Position numbers and translations under genes: made by a program. A DNA stretch of 64,000 nucleotides from NCBI RefSeq assembly GCF_023091155.1, contig NZ_JAHWXK010000001.1, positions 2,480,001 through 2,544,000 of the forward strand, written 5' to 3'. Position 1 is the stretch's first letter; each line of letters starts with the position of its first letter. A model generated the notes under the pieces. It ran no database searches, had not been told where the DNA came from, and worked only from the letters and a program-made list of their open reading frames with translations. Source of the stretch: Microbacterium sufflavum. Lineage in GTDB: Bacteria; Actinomycetota; Actinomycetes; Actinomycetales; Microbacteriaceae. This document shows positions 42,419-51,585 of the stretch, piece after piece.

Positions 42419-43723
42419 ATGACTGACTACCGACGACTTCGCGTGGCGCTGCTGGGCGCCGGAGCGGTCGGCTCCCAGGTGGCGGCGCTGCTGCTGCGTC
42501 ACGGCGACGAGCTCGCCGATCGCGCGGGAGCCGCCCTCGAGCTCGCGGGCATCGCGGTGCGCGATGTGGACGCCCCGCGCGACGTGGAGCTGCCGAAGGA
42601 GCTGTTCACGACCGACGCCGAGTCGCTCATCCTCGGCGCCGACATCGTGATCGAGCTGATCGGCGGGATCGAGCCGGCGCGCTCCAACATCCTGCAGGCG
42701 ATCGGCTCCGGTGCCGACGTCGTCACCGCGAACAAGGCGCTGCTGGCGACGCACGGGCCCGAGCTGTTCGAGGCGGCCGACCGCGTGGGCGCCTCGGTGT
42801 ACTACGAGGCCGCCGCGGCCGGTGCCATCCCGATCATCCGGCCGCTGCGCGACTCGCTCGCGGGCGACCGCGTGGTGCGGATCATGGGCATCGTGAACGG
42901 CACCACGAACTACATCCTCGACCGGATGGACACCGAGGGGGCCGACTTCGCCGACGTGCTCGCCGATGCGCAGCGCCTGGGATACGCCGAAGCCGACCCC
43001 ACCGCCGACGTCGAGGGCTACGACGCGGCACAGAAGGCCGCCATCCTCGCGAGCCTCGCCTTCCACACCGCCGTCCCGCTCGACGCGGTGCACCGCGAGG
43101 GCATCACCTCGATCACGCCGTCGATGATCGAGGAGGCGCGCGCGGCGGGCTTCGTGATCAAGCTGCTCGCGGTGTGCGAGCGCATCGAGGCGAACGGTGC
43201 CGAGTCGATCTCGGTGCGCGTGTATCCGGCGCTGGTCCCCGCGACCCACCCGCTGGCCTCCGTGCACGGCGCGAACAACGCCGTGTTCGTCGAGGCGGAG
43301 GCCGCCGGCTCGCTCATGTTCTACGGCGCGGGCGCCGGCGGCGTGCAGACGGCCTCTGCCGTGCTGGGCGACGTGGTCTCGGCCGCGCGGCGCCACATCG
43401 CGGGCGGCGTCGGGGTGGGGGAGTCGACCAGGGCGAACCTCCCCATCGTGCCGATCGGTCACGTCACCACCCGCTACCAGATCACGCTCGAGGTCTCCGA
43501 TGCGCCGGGCGTGCTCGCGACGGTCGCGGGCATCCTCAGCGACGGCGGCGTCTCGGTCGCGACGGTCGTGCAGACCGTCGAGGGTGAGGACGAGCCGACC
43601 GCCCGCCTCATCATCGGCACGCACCGCGCGACGGAGCAGGCACTGAGCGACACGGTCGCGGTCCTCGCGGGCAGCGACGTCGTCGCCCGCGTCGTGTCCG
43701 TGCTGCGGGTGGAAGGCGAGTGA
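42419..43723 (+). CDS. hom: Homoserine dehydrogenase
   Basis: This NAD(P)-dependent enzyme reduces aspartate semialdehyde to homoserine, the branch point to threonine and methionine. The 434-residue protein has the nucleotide-binding start RVALLGAGAVGSQVAALLL (about 8-26), the catalytic Lys in VTANKALLATHG (about 102-113), the Hom core with IMGIVNGTTNYIL and ADVEGYDAAQKAAILA, and a C-terminal ACT domain (about 352-430), the usual site for threonine feedback control. It follows a TGAAGGAG site. The stop overlaps the thrB GTG. Confidence 0.97.
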   Translation: MTDYRRLRVALLGAGAVGSQVAALLLRHGDELADRAGAALELAGIAVRDVDAPRDVELPKELFTTDAESLILGADIVIELIGGIEPARSNILQAIGSGADVVTANKALLATHGPELFEAADRVGASVYYEAAAAGAIPIIRPLRDSLAGDRVVRIMGIVNGTTNYILDRMDTEGADFADVLADAQRLGYAEADPTADVEGYDAAQKAAILASLAFHTAVPLDAVHREGITSITPSMIEEARAAGFVIKLLAVCERIEANGAESISVRVYPALVPATHPLASVHGANNAVFVEAEAAGSLMFYGAGAGGVQTASAVLGDVVSAARRHIAGGVGVGESTRANLPIVPIGHVTTRYQITLEVSDAPGVLATVAGILSDGGVSVATVVQTVEGEDEPTARLIIGTHRATEQALSDTVAVLAGSDVVARVVSVLRVEGE

Positions 43724-44688
43724 GCACCGTGGCCGCCCTGGCGCCGGAGGAGCAGCGCTCGATCCTCGGCCGCACGGTCGAGGTCACGGTGCCAGCGACC
43801 AGTGCCAACCTGGGCCCCGGCTTCGACACGCTCGGCCTGGCGCTCAGCGTGTACGACCACCTCGAGGTCACCGCCCTGCCGGCCGGACAGCTGGAGATCG
43901 AGGTCACGGGGTCGGGCGCGGACGACATCCCGCGCGATGCGTCGAACCTGATCGTCCGCACGGTCGCCTACGTGTTCCAGGACGTCGGGCGCCCGGTCCC
44001 CGGGCTGCGCATCGTCGCGGAGAACGGCGTGCCGCACGGCCGCGGACTCGGGTCGTCGGGTGCCGCTGTCGCCGCGGGCGTCCTGGCCGCGAAGGGTCTG
44101 CTGGCGGGCGACGTGGATCTGTCCGACACCGACCTGCTGCGTCTGGCGACCGAGATCGAGGGTCACCCCGACAACGTCGCCCCCGCGCTGTTCGGCGGGC
44201 TCACGATCGCGTGGATGGGCGAGCGCGGACCGCAGCACAAGAAGCTGCTCGTGCACCGGGGCGTCTCGCCGCTCGTGCTCGTCCCCGCCTACACGATGTC
44301 GACGTCGCAGGCGCGGTCGCTGCAGCCGCCGCACGTGTCGACGGCCGATGCGGTGTTCAACCTGTCGCGCTCCGCCCTGCTGGTCGCGGCGCTCATGCAG
44401 AGCCCTGAGCTGCTGCTCGATGCGACGGCCGACCGGCTGCACCAGGACTACCGCGCCGAGGCGATGCCCGAGACGCAGCGGCTCGTGCAGGCGCTGCGCG
44501 CGGCCGGGTTCGCCGCGGTCGTGTCGGGTGCGGGCCCCAGCGTGCTCGTGCTCGCCGACGGCCCGGGCAGCCGTCAGGACGCGGTGGAACTCGCCGATCG
44601 TGTGACCGACACCCCGTGGGAGGCGCTGCTGCTCGCCGTCGACGTTCGTGGTGGTACAGTGGGGGATCGAGCGGAGGGCTCCACGTAA
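43720..44688 (+). CDS. thrB: Homoserine kinase
   Basis: ThrB phosphorylates homoserine with ATP. The 322-residue GHMP kinase has ATSANLGPGFDTLGLAL (about 25-41), the Gly/Ser-rich ATP loop PHGRGLGSSGAAV (about 106-118) and the C-terminal VVSGAGPSVLVL. It starts at the GTG overlapping the hom stop (GTGA), so it is translationally coupled. Threonine synthase, often adjacent in other actinobacteria, is not in this cluster. Confidence 0.96.
   Translation: MSTVAALAPEEQRSILGRTVEVTVPATSANLGPGFDTLGLALSVYDHLEVTALPAGQLEIEVTGSGADDIPRDASNLIVRTVAYVFQDVGRPVPGLRIVAENGVPHGRGLGSSGAAVAAGVLAAKGLLAGDVDLSDTDLLRLATEIEGHPDNVAPALFGGLTIAWMGERGPQHKKLLVHRGVSPLVLVPAYTMSTSQARSLQPPHVSTADAVFNLSRSALLVAALMQSPELLLDATADRLHQDYRAEAMPETQRLVQALRAAGFAAVVSGAGPSVLVLADGPGSRQDAVELADRVTDTPWEALLLAVDVRGGTVGDRAEGST
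44655..44660 (+). promoter_or_regulatory. Candidate -10 box for rho inside thrB
   Basis: TACAGT near the 3' end of thrB would give a rho leader of about 185 nt. No good -35 element was identified, so this is weak. Confidence 0.25.
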
Positions 44689-44761
44689 CGTCGTGAATCT
44701 GGCCCCATTGCAACTCTTGCAAGACCCGCACGCAAACCCTTGAGGCACAAGTGCCGAGGCT

Positions 44762-44782
44762 GGCTGACGCCGAGCGTCAGCC
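44762..44782 (+). promoter_or_regulatory. Hairpin in rho leader
   Basis: GGCTGACGC-CGA-GCGTCAGCC is a perfect 9-bp stem with a 3-nt loop, 70 nt upstream of the rho start. A second weaker stem (GCGCA/TGTGCGC) follows near 44793-44815. Rho genes are commonly autoregulated through their leaders, so an attenuation role is possible. Confidence 0.45.
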
Positions 44783-44851
44783 CGTGCGATCGTGCGCAGC
44801 ACCCGTTGTGCGCGTTCACGCTCATATCCCATGACCTATAAGGGAGTACTC

Positions 44852-46810
44852 GTGGAGAACCTCTCCGAGACCCAGAACGATCAGGCTGCTCCGGTGGCCG
44901 ACGCCGTCCAGACCGCGGAGTCCGCGCCGGTGCGCAAGCGCGCTCCGCGCCGGGCGACCACGGCGACCGCCGCCGCGAAGGCCGAGAAGTCGGCCGAGGA
45001 GTCGGCCGCGGCACCCGCCGAGGCCGAGTCCGGCGAGGCAGCGCCCAAGGCGAAGGCCCCGCGCCGCTCGCGGGCGAAGAAGACCGATGCCGATGCCCCG
45101 GCCGCCGAGGCGACGGAGGCTCCCGCGGCGAGCGAGGCTCCGGCTGCCGCCGAGGCGCCCGCCGAGGCGCCCAAGACGGGTCGCGGTCGTCGCACCAAGA
45201 AGACCGAGGCCGAGGCGCCCGCCGCCGAGCAGGGTGAGGGCGCCGCCGCACCGGCATCCGCCGACGCCCCGAGCGGCGCCGCGGAGACCGCTCCGCAGGC
45301 TGACGACGCCAAGGGCGACGACGCTCGCGCCGAGCGCCCCAAGAACAACGGTCGCGGCAACCGCCGTGCCGAGGCGGCCGAGGGTGGCGACGACGCCGGC
45401 CAGGATGCGCCGTCGAAGGACTCCTCCTCCGATGCCGACGGCGGCGAGGAGCAGGGCGGCCGTGGGCGCAGCCGGAGCCGCAACCGCAACCGTGGCCGCG
45501 GTCAGGGCGGCGGCGGCCAGGAGCAGCAGCCCGCCGCGTCGGACGACGACCAGGCGAACGGCAACGGCCGCAACCGCCAGCGCAACAAGCGCCGCGGGGG
45601 CACGCCGGTCGACGAGTTCGAGACCGAGATCGGCGAGGACGACGTCCTGATCCCGATCGCGGGCATCCTCGACGTGCTCGACAACTACGCGTTCGTGCGC
45701 ACCACCGGCTACCTCGCCGGCCCGAGCGACGTCTACGTCTCGCTCGGCCAGGTCAAGAAGTACAACCTGCGCAAGGGTGACGCCGTCGTCGGCTCCATCA
45801 AGCAACCGCGCGAGGGCGAGCAGCAGGGGCGCCAGAAGTACAACGCGCTCGTGAAGGTCGACTCGATCAACGGCCTCTCGGTCGACGACGCCGCGACCCG
45901 CGTGGAGTTCGGCAAGCTCACGCCGCTCTACCCGCAGGAGCGCCTGCGCCTGGAGACCGCGCCCGAGAAGCTGACGCAGCGCATCATCGACCTCGTCGCG
46001 CCGATCGGCAAGGGCCAGCGCGGCCTGATCGTCGCGCCGCCCAAGGCCGGCAAGACGATCGTCCTGCAGCAGATCGCCAACGCGATCGCGCAGAACAACC
46101 CCGAGGTGCACCTGATGGTCGTGCTCGTTGACGAGCGCCCCGAAGAGGTCACCGACATGGAGCGCACCGTGAAGGGCGAGGTCATCGCCTCGACCTTCGA
46201 CCGCCCCGCGGAAGACCACACCACGGTCGCCGAGCTCGCGATCGAGCGCGCCAAGCGCCTGGTCGAGCTGGGCCGCGACGTGGTCGTGCTGCTCGACTCC
46301 ATCACGCGCCTCGGCCGTGCCTACAACCTGGCCGCCCCCGCGTCGGGTCGCGTGCTCACGGGTGGGGTCGACGCGTCGGCGCTGTACCCGCCGAAGCGCT
46401 TCTTCGGCGCGGCGCGCAACATCGAGAACGGCGGATCCCTCACGATCCTCGCCACCGCTCTCGTCGAGACCGGCTCCAAGATGGACGAGGTCATCTTCGA
46501 GGAGTTCAAGGGCACCGGCAACAGCGAGCTGCGGCTGTCGCGTGCTCTCGCCGACAAGCGCATCTTCCCGGCGGTCGACGTGAACGCGTCGAGCACCCGC
46601 CGCGAGGAGATGCTGCTGTCGGCCGACGAGGTCAAGATCACCTGGAAGCTGCGTCGCGCCCTCGCCGGCCTCGACCAGCAGCAGGCTCTCGAGGTCGTGC
46701 TCGGCAAGCTCAAGGAGACCCACTCCAACGTGGAGTTCCTGGTCCAGATGCAGAAGTCGATCCCGACGCTGCCCTCGGGCGCGCACGGGCACGACAACAA
46801 CATCCGCTGA
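44852..46810 (+). CDS. rho: Transcription termination factor Rho with long N-terminal extension
   Basis: This hexameric RNA-dependent ATPase terminates transcription. GTG 44852 was chosen for its AAGGGAG site; ATG 44831 would add seven residues. The 652-residue protein has a low-complexity N-terminal region (1 to about 262) rich in Ala/Glu/Lys and then in Arg/Asn/Gly ([17 protein letters not shown]), the cold-shock RNA-binding domain (about 265-350, [19 protein letters not shown]) and the RecA-like ATPase with P-loop VAPPKAGKT (about 393-401). The extension is characteristic of high-GC actinobacterial Rho and provides extra RNA contacts. The typical N-terminal helix bundle may be disrupted by it. 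Confidence 0.96.
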   Translation: MENLSETQNDQAAPVADAVQTAESAPVRKRAPRRATTATAAAKAEKSAEESAAAPAEAESGEAAPKAKAPRRSRAKKTDADAPAAEATEAPAASEAPAAAEAPAEAPKTGRGRRTKKTEAEAPAAEQGEGAAAPASADAPSGAAETAPQADDAKGDDARAERPKNNGRGNRRAEAAEGGDDAGQDAPSKDSSSDADGGEEQGGRGRSRSRNRNRGRGQGGGGQEQQPAASDDDQANGNGRNRQRNKRRGGTPVDEFETEIGEDDVLIPIAGILDVLDNYAFVRTTGYLAGPSDVYVSLGQVKKYNLRKGDAVVGSIKQPREGEQQGRQKYNALVKVDSINGLSVDDAATRVEFGKLTPLYPQERLRLETAPEKLTQRIIDLVAPIGKGQRGLIVAPPKAGKTIVLQQIANAIAQNNPEVHLMVVLVDERPEEVTDMERTVKGEVIASTFDRPAEDHTTVAELAIERAKRLVELGRDVVVLLDSITRLGRAYNLAAPASGRVLTGGVDASALYPPKRFFGAARNIENGGSLTILATALVETGSKMDEVIFEEFKGTGNSELRLSRALADKRIFPAVDVNASSTRREEMLLSADEVKITWKLRRALAGLDQQQALEVVLGKLKETHSNVEFLVQMQKSIPTLPSGAHGHDNNIR

Positions 46811-46818
46811 GACGCGAC

Positions 46819-47898
46819 GTGTTCGAGTCCGTCCAGACTCTGATCGACGAGCATCGCCGGGTGCAGGAGGAGCTCTCCGACCCGGCGGTGCACGCCGACG
46901 CCGCCCGCGCCAAGCGCGTCAACCGCCGCTACGCCGAGCTGTCGCGCATCGTCGCGGCGCACGAGGCGTGGACGGCGGCGGTCGACGACCTGGAGGCGGC
47001 GAGGGAGCTGGCGCGCGAGGACGAGGCGTTCGCCGCCGAGGTCCCCGCGCTGGAGGAGGGCGTGCAGGCCGCGCAGGAACGCCTGCGCCGACTGCTCATC
47101 CCGCGCGACCCCGACGACGCCCGCGACGTGATCATGGAGATCAAGGCGGGGGAGGGCGGTGCCGAGTCGGCGCTGTTCGCCGCCGACCTGCTGCGCATGT
47201 ACATCCAGTACGCCGCGTCGAAGGGCTGGAAGACCGAGCTGCTGGAGCGCAACGAGTCCGACCTCGGCGGCTACAAGGATGTGCAGGTCGCGATCAAGGG
47301 CTCCTCGTCCGATCCGGCCCAGGGCGTGTGGGCGCACCTCAAGTACGAGGGCGGCGTGCACCGCGTGCAGCGGGTACCGGCGACGGAGTCCCAGGGCCGC
47401 ATCCACACCTCCACCACCGGGGTGCTGGTCTTCCCGGAGGTCGATGAGCCGGAGGAGATCCACATCGACCAGAACGACCTGAAGATCGACGTGTTCCGCT
47501 CTTCGGGCCCCGGGGGGCAGTCCGTCAACACGACCGACTCGGCGGTGCGCATCACCCACGTGCCGACCGGCATCGTCGTGTCGATGCAGAACGAGAAGTC
47601 GCAGCTGCAGAACCGCGAGGCCGCGATGCGGGTGCTCCGCGCGCGGCTGCTGGCGAAGCAGCAGGAGGAGCTCGACGCGGCGGCCTCGGATGCGCGCAAG
47701 TCGCAGATCCGCGGCATGGACCGCTCCGAGCGGATCCGCACGTACAACTTCCCGGAGAACCGGATCGCCGACCACCGCACCGGCTTCAAGGCATACAACC
47801 TCGACCAGGTGATGGACGGCGCGCTCGATCCGATCATCGAGAGCGCGATCGCGGCCGATGAGGAGGCGCGGCTCGCCGCGGTGGGATCCGATTCCTGA
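46819..47898 (+). CDS. prfA: Peptide chain release factor 1
   Basis: RF1 recognises UAA and UAG stop codons. The 359-residue protein has the GGQ hydrolysis motif in [21 protein letters not shown] (about 229-249, partly a run within limits) and the PxT-type codon-recognition region around [12 protein letters not shown] (about 188-199). The start is GTG 46819, 8 nt after the rho stop. In many bacteria prmC, which methylates the GGQ glutamine, follows directly; here four genes intervene or lie on the other strand. Confidence 0.97.
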   Translation: MFESVQTLIDEHRRVQEELSDPAVHADAARAKRVNRRYAELSRIVAAHEAWTAAVDDLEAARELAREDEAFAAEVPALEEGVQAAQERLRRLLIPRDPDDARDVIMEIKAGEGGAESALFAADLLRMYIQYAASKGWKTELLERNESDLGGYKDVQVAIKGSSSDPAQGVWAHLKYEGGVHRVQRVPATESQGRIHTSTTGVLVFPEVDEPEEIHIDQNDLKIDVFRSSGPGGQSVNTTDSAVRITHVPTGIVVSMQNEKSQLQNREAAMRVLRARLLAKQQEELDAAASDARKSQIRGMDRSERIRTYNFPENRIADHRTGFKAYNLDQVMDGALDPIIESAIAADEEARLAAVGSDS

Positions 47899-47918
47899 GT
47901 GCGGCCTCTCGGTGCCGC

Positions 47919-47931
47919 TATGCTCGGCCCC
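47919..47931 (+). promoter_or_regulatory. -10 box for leaderless holin-like gene transcript
   Basis: TATGCT (47919-47924) plus 7 nt leads to GTG 47932; an in-frame ATG at 47920 lies inside the box and is disfavoured. Confidence 0.5.
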
Positions 47932-48363
47932 GTGATCACCCTCCTGTTCCGCGCTCTCCTGTATCTGGTGTCGGCGGGCCTCGGTCTGCTCGCGGCCGAC
48001 GTGCTGCTCGACGGTTTCCAGATCCAGTGGAGCCAGTGGTGGGGCTTCGTGGTGTGCATCCTCGTGTTCGCGGTGCTGCAGACGGTGCTGTCACCGTGGG
48101 TCAGCAGGCTCGCGGATCGCTACGCGCCGGTGCTGATGGGCGGCATCGGGATCGTGTCGACCTTCATCGCGCTCGTGGTCGTCGTGCTGCTCCCGATCGG
48201 CGGTCTGCGCATCACCGATCTGACCGGGTGGCTGCTGGGGTCGGTGATCGTGTGGCTGGTCACGGCCGTCGGCAGCGTGCTGCTCCCGTGGCTGTTCCTG
48301 CGGCGCCGACTCGAGGCGCGCGGCGCGAGGCGTGCGCCCCGTGCCGGGCGTCAGATGGAGTAG
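47932..48363 (+). CDS. Phage-holin-family-like (PF04020-type) membrane protein
   Basis: A 143-residue protein with four membrane helices and a short basic tail ([18 protein letters not shown]). The layout resembles the phage holin family 4/YvlD group of small bacterial membrane proteins, which are chromosomal and not necessarily phage-derived. Segments include [20 protein letters not shown] and [20 protein letters not shown]. The function is unknown. The stop overlaps the convergent cysE stop region by 13 nt, so the two genes share their 3' ends. Confidence 0.7.
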   Translation: MITLLFRALLYLVSAGLGLLAADVLLDGFQIQWSQWWGFVVCILVFAVLQTVLSPWVSRLADRYAPVLMGGIGIVSTFIALVVVVLLPIGGLRITDLTGWLLGSVIVWLVTAVGSVLLPWLFLRRRLEARGARRAPRAGRQME

Positions 48364-48920
48364 TCGGGGGCGGTCAGCAGGGCCCTGGTGTCCTCGCCCG
48401 CGGTGCGCTGACGCGGCTTCGCCGGCACACCCACCAGCACGCTATCCGCGGGGGCGTCCTTCGTGACGACCGCGTTCGCCCCGATGACGCAGCGGTCGCC
48501 GACCGTCACCGGGCCGAGGATCTTCGCGCCGGCTCCGACCGCGACGCCGTCGCCGAGCGTCGGGTGCCGCTTGCCGACGTCGCGGGTGCGTCCGCCCAGG
48601 GTGACCCCGTGGTACATCAGCACGTCGTCGCCGATCTCCGCGGTCTCGCCGATCACGATGCCCATGCCGTGGTCGATGAAGAAGCGCCTGCCGATGCGCG
48701 CGCCGGGGTGGATCTCCACGCCGGTGAGCCAGCGCGACAGCTGCGACCCCGCGCGGGCGAGCAGTCGCAGCCGTCGACGCCACAGCGCGTGCGAGACCCG
48801 GTGCGCCCAGATGGCGTGCAGGCCGGGGTAGAGCAGGGCCACTTCGAGCGACGTGCGCGCGGCGGGGTCGCGGAGGCGTGCGGCGGCGATGTCCTCGCGC
48901 ATTCGCGCGATCAGTCCCAT
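48351..48920 (-). CDS. cysE: Serine O-acetyltransferase
   Basis: CysE acetylates L-serine with acetyl-CoA, the first step of cysteine synthesis. The 189-residue protein is the short form: an N-terminal helical part (1-65) and a left-handed beta-helix of hexapeptide repeats (about 67-165) with [22 protein letters not shown] (in part; catalytic His) and [13 protein letters not shown]. It is the second gene of the cysK-cysE pair; cysK ends 8 nt before its start. Confidence 0.94.
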   Translation of the reverse strand: MGLIARMREDIAAARLRDPAARTSLEVALLYPGLHAIWAHRVSHALWRRRLRLLARAGSQLSRWLTGVEIHPGARIGRRFFIDHGMGIVIGETAEIGDDVLMYHGVTLGGRTRDVGKRHPTLGDGVAVGAGAKILGPVTVGDRCVIGANAVVTKDAPADSVLVGVPAKPRQRTAGEDTRALLTAPDYSI

Positions 48921-48928
48921 CGGCGGTC

Positions 48929-49867
48929 TCAGTCTTCGCGCAGGTCCTCGAACAGCGCGGTGGAGAGGTAGCGCTCACCGGTGTCGGGGATGATCACGAC
49001 GATCGTCTTGCCGGCGTTCTCTGGTCGCGCGGCGACCGTCAGCGCGGCCGCGACCGCGGCACCGGACGACATGCCGACCAGCAGGCCCTCCTTCGCCGCG
49101 AGCTCGCGCGCGACCCGCAGCGACTCGTCGAACTCCGCCGTGATGATCTCGTCGAGCACGTCGCGGTCGAGCACGTCGGGGACGAAGTTCGGGCCGATGC
49201 CCTGGATCTTGTGGGGGCCGGGGTGCCCCTCGGTCAGCACGGGGGAGTCCTTGGGCTCGACGGCGATGACCTGCACGCCGGGCTTCGCGGCCTTGAGCGC
49301 CTGCCCGGTGCCGGTCACCGTGCCTCCCGTGCCGACGCCGGCGATGAAGATGTCGACCGCGCCGTCGGTGTCGCGGAGGATCTCCTGCGCCGTCGTCTCG
49401 CGGTGGATCTGCGGGTTGGCGGGGTTCTCGAACTGGCGGATCCAGATCGCGCCGGGGGTCTCGTCGACGATGCGCTTGACCTCTTCGATCGCCCCCTTCA
49501 TGCCCTTCGTGGGGTCGGTGAGCACGATCTCGGCGCCGAACGCCTTGAGCAGCACCCGGCGCTCCTTCGACATCGACGCGGGCATCGTGAGGATCACGCG
49601 GTAGCCGCGGGCCGCGCCGACCATGGCGAGGGCGATGCCGGTGTTGCCGCTGGTGGACTCGACGATCGTGCCGCCCGGCTTCAGCTCTCCCGACGCCTCG
49701 GCCGCGTTGATCATGGCGATGCCGATGCGGTCCTTGACGCTGGAGGCCGGGTTGTAGAACTCGAGCTTCGCGAGCACGGTGGCCCCGAGTCCCTCGGTCA
49801 CCCGATTCAGGCGCACGAGCGGGGTGTTGCCGAAAGCGGTGGTGATGTCGGAGTGGATACCGGGCAT
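48929..49867 (-). CDS. cysK: Cysteine synthase A (O-acetylserine sulfhydrylase)
   Basis: CysK makes cysteine from O-acetylserine and sulfide with PLP. The 312-residue protein has the PLP Lys in [14 protein letters not shown] (about 37-50), the substrate loop [13 protein letters not shown] (about 66-78) and the phosphate-binding [13 protein letters not shown] (about 174-186). The ATG is preceded by GAAGGAAGG. It is transcribed against the surrounding housekeeping genes as an operon with cysE. Together they form the cysteine synthase complex. Confidence 0.97.
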   Translation of the reverse strand: MPGIHSDITTAFGNTPLVRLNRVTEGLGATVLAKLEFYNPASSVKDRIGIAMINAAEASGELKPGGTIVESTSGNTGIALAMVGAARGYRVILTMPASMSKERRVLLKAFGAEIVLTDPTKGMKGAIEEVKRIVDETPGAIWIRQFENPANPQIHRETTAQEILRDTDGAVDIFIAGVGTGGTVTGTGQALKAAKPGVQVIAVEPKDSPVLTEGHPGPHKIQGIGPNFVPDVLDRDVLDEIITAEFDESLRVARELAAKEGLLVGMSSGAAVAAALTVAARPENAGKTIVVIIPDTGERYLSTALFEDLRED

Positions 49868-49955
49868 GGGTGAGGCCTTCCTTCACGGGTCGCTGCGGCT
49901 CCCAGACTACGGGAGCGGCCTGTGGGGGAGGGCAATGTGACGGGTGCGGGCGCTC

Positions 49956-49967
49956 TACGCTGGAGGC
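49956..49967 (+). promoter_or_regulatory. -10 box for leaderless prmC transcript
   Basis: TACGCT (49956-49961) plus GGAGGC leads to ATG 49968; the GGAGG could instead act as a ribosome binding site. Confidence 0.45.
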
Positions 49968-50828
49968 ATGCCCGACTCCTCGCTCGCTGCCGTCGTGCGC
50001 GCCGCCGCGCAGAGCCTCGCCGATGCCGGTGTCCCCGACCCGCTCGTGGACGCGGAGCTCCTGGCCGCGCACGTGCTCGACCGGCGGCGGGGCGAGGTGC
50101 AGGCGGCGATCGTGCGGGGCGACCGCATCGACGAGGAGCAGCAGGCCGCGCTGACCCGCCTGGTGTCCCGTCGCGCCGGGCGGGAGCCGCTGCAGCACCT
50201 CACGGGTGTCGCGCCGTTCCGGCACCTGGAGCTGTCGGTGGGCCCCGGGGTGTTCATCCCGCGGCCGGAGACCGAGACCGTCGCCCAGTTCGCGATCGAC
50301 GCCCTGCTGAACTCGGGCGAGGCCGCCCCGGTCGGCGTCGACCTGGGCACGGGCAGCGGCGCGATCGCCCTGGCGATGGCGACCGAGGTGCCGCACGCGC
50401 GGATCTTCGCCGCGGAGCTGTCCGAGGAGGCCCACGCCTGGGCGGCACGCAACGTCGCCGGCACCGGCAACCTCACGCTCGTGCTGTCCGACCTGGCCGA
50501 GGCGTTCCCCGAGCTCGACGGCACCGCCAGCGTGGTCATCTCGAATCCGCCGTACGTCCCCGATGCCGCGGTGCCGCGCGACCCCGAGGTGCGCCTGTTC
50601 GATCCGGCGCTCGCGCTGTACGGCGGCGCGGACGGGCTCGACGTCGTGCGGGTGCTGAGCGACCGGGCGCTGCGTCTGCTCCGCCCGGGGGGCGTGCTGG
50701 TGATCGAGCACGGGGAGCTGCAGGGCGCGGAGATCCGCGAGCTGCTCACGGCGGACGGCTGGCGCGCCGCGGCCACGCACCGCGATCTGACGTTGCGCGA
50801 CCGTGCGACCACCGCGATCCGGCCCTGA
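49968..50828 (+). CDS. prmC: Release factor glutamine methyltransferase
   Basis: PrmC methylates the glutamine of the GGQ motif in RF1 and RF2 with SAM. The 286-residue protein has an N-terminal helical RF-binding domain (1-85), the SAM motif VDLGTGSGAIALAM (about 117-130) and the catalytic NPPY in VVISNPPYVPD (about 192-202). The start was set at the ATG behind TACGCT; the longer frame upstream is not family-like. Its substrate prfA lies 2 kb upstream on the same strand. Confidence 0.95.
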   Translation: MPDSSLAAVVRAAAQSLADAGVPDPLVDAELLAAHVLDRRRGEVQAAIVRGDRIDEEQQAALTRLVSRRAGREPLQHLTGVAPFRHLELSVGPGVFIPRPETETVAQFAIDALLNSGEAAPVGVDLGTGSGAIALAMATEVPHARIFAAELSEEAHAWAARNVAGTGNLTLVLSDLAEAFPELDGTASVVISNPPYVPDAAVPRDPEVRLFDPALALYGGADGLDVVRVLSDRALRLLRPGGVLVIEHGELQGAEIRELLTADGWRAAATHRDLTLRDRATTAIRP

Positions 50829-50865
50829 TCAGGGGTCTCCGAGCATCTCCGACGTCCGTCCCGCA

Positions 50866-50871
50866 TAGAAT
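50866..50871 (+). promoter_or_regulatory. -10 box of threonylcarbamoyl-AMP synthase gene
   Basis: TAGAAT ends 9 nt before ATG 50881, leaving at most a few nucleotides of leader. Confidence 0.35.
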
Positions 50872-50880
50872 CGAACCGTC

Positions 50881-51585
50881 ATGTCCCCCATCTTCGACTG
50901 CCGCGACGAGGCGCAGCTGCTCGCCGGAATGCGCAACGCGCGCCAGGCGATCGGCCGCGGCGACCTCATCGTCATCCCCACCGACACCGTGTACGGCGTC
51001 GCCGCCGACGCGTTCTCGCCGACGGCGGTGCAGCGTCTGCTCGACGCGAAGGGTCGAGGGCGCGATCAGCCGCCGCCCGTGCTGATCGGCAGCAAGGAGA
51101 CCCTGACGGCCCTGGCCGAGTCGGTTCCGGAGCCGGTGCAGCGCCTCGTCGACGCGTTCTGGCCCGGCGGGCTGACCATCGTGCTCCCCGCGCAGCCGTC
51201 GCTGGTGTGGGACCTGGGGGAGACCCAGGGGACCGTCGCCGTGCGCATGCCGGAGGGCCGGGTGGTCCTGGAGCTGCTGGCCGAGACCGGGCCGCTCGCC
51301 GTGTCCAGTGCGAACCTCACGGGACGGGACGCGGCGATCTCCGCGCTCGACGCCGAGAAGATGCTCGGCGACAGCGTGGCGGTGTACCTCGCCGACGGCA
51401 TGAGCGCGAACGGCATCGCCTCGACCATCGTCGACGCGACCTCGCTCGTGCGTCGCGGCGCCGACGACGGCGAGGGGGTCGTGCGGATCCTGCGGCACGG
51501 CGTCGTCACGCGCGAGCAGCTGCACGAGGTCCTGGGCGAGCTGCTCGAGCCGGAGCAGCAGCAGGAGCAGGACGGGGATTCGTGA
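50881..51585 (+). CDS. L-threonylcarbamoyladenylate synthase (Sua5/YrdC family)
   Basis: The enzyme makes threonylcarbamoyl-AMP from threonine, bicarbonate and ATP, for t6A37 of ANN-decoding tRNAs. The 234-residue protein has the YrdC-domain motifs IVIPTDTVYGVAADAF (about 29-44), a KGR-type site (DAKGRGRDQPPPVLIG, about 59-74), WPGGLTIVL and AVSSANLTGRDA (about 140-151). The tail is Glu/Gln-rich. Its stop overlaps the next gene's GTG. Position after prmC is a conserved actinobacterial order. Confidence 0.94.
   Translation: MSPIFDCRDEAQLLAGMRNARQAIGRGDLIVIPTDTVYGVAADAFSPTAVQRLLDAKGRGRDQPPPVLIGSKETLTALAESVPEPVQRLVDAFWPGGLTIVLPAQPSLVWDLGETQGTVAVRMPEGRVVLELLAETGPLAVSSANLTGRDAAISALDAEKMLGDSVAVYLADGMSANGIASTIVDATSLVRRGADDGEGVVRILRHGVVTREQLHEVLGELLEPEQQQEQDGDS

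Noticed and set aside
44822-46792. 656-codon reverse frame opposite rho
   Set aside because: Gly/Leu/Arg-rich antisense of the low-complexity Rho extension and ATPase.
47932-48363. Prophage remnant suggested by the holin-like family name
   Set aside because: No other phage gene, attachment site or integrase nearby; this family is commonly chromosomal.
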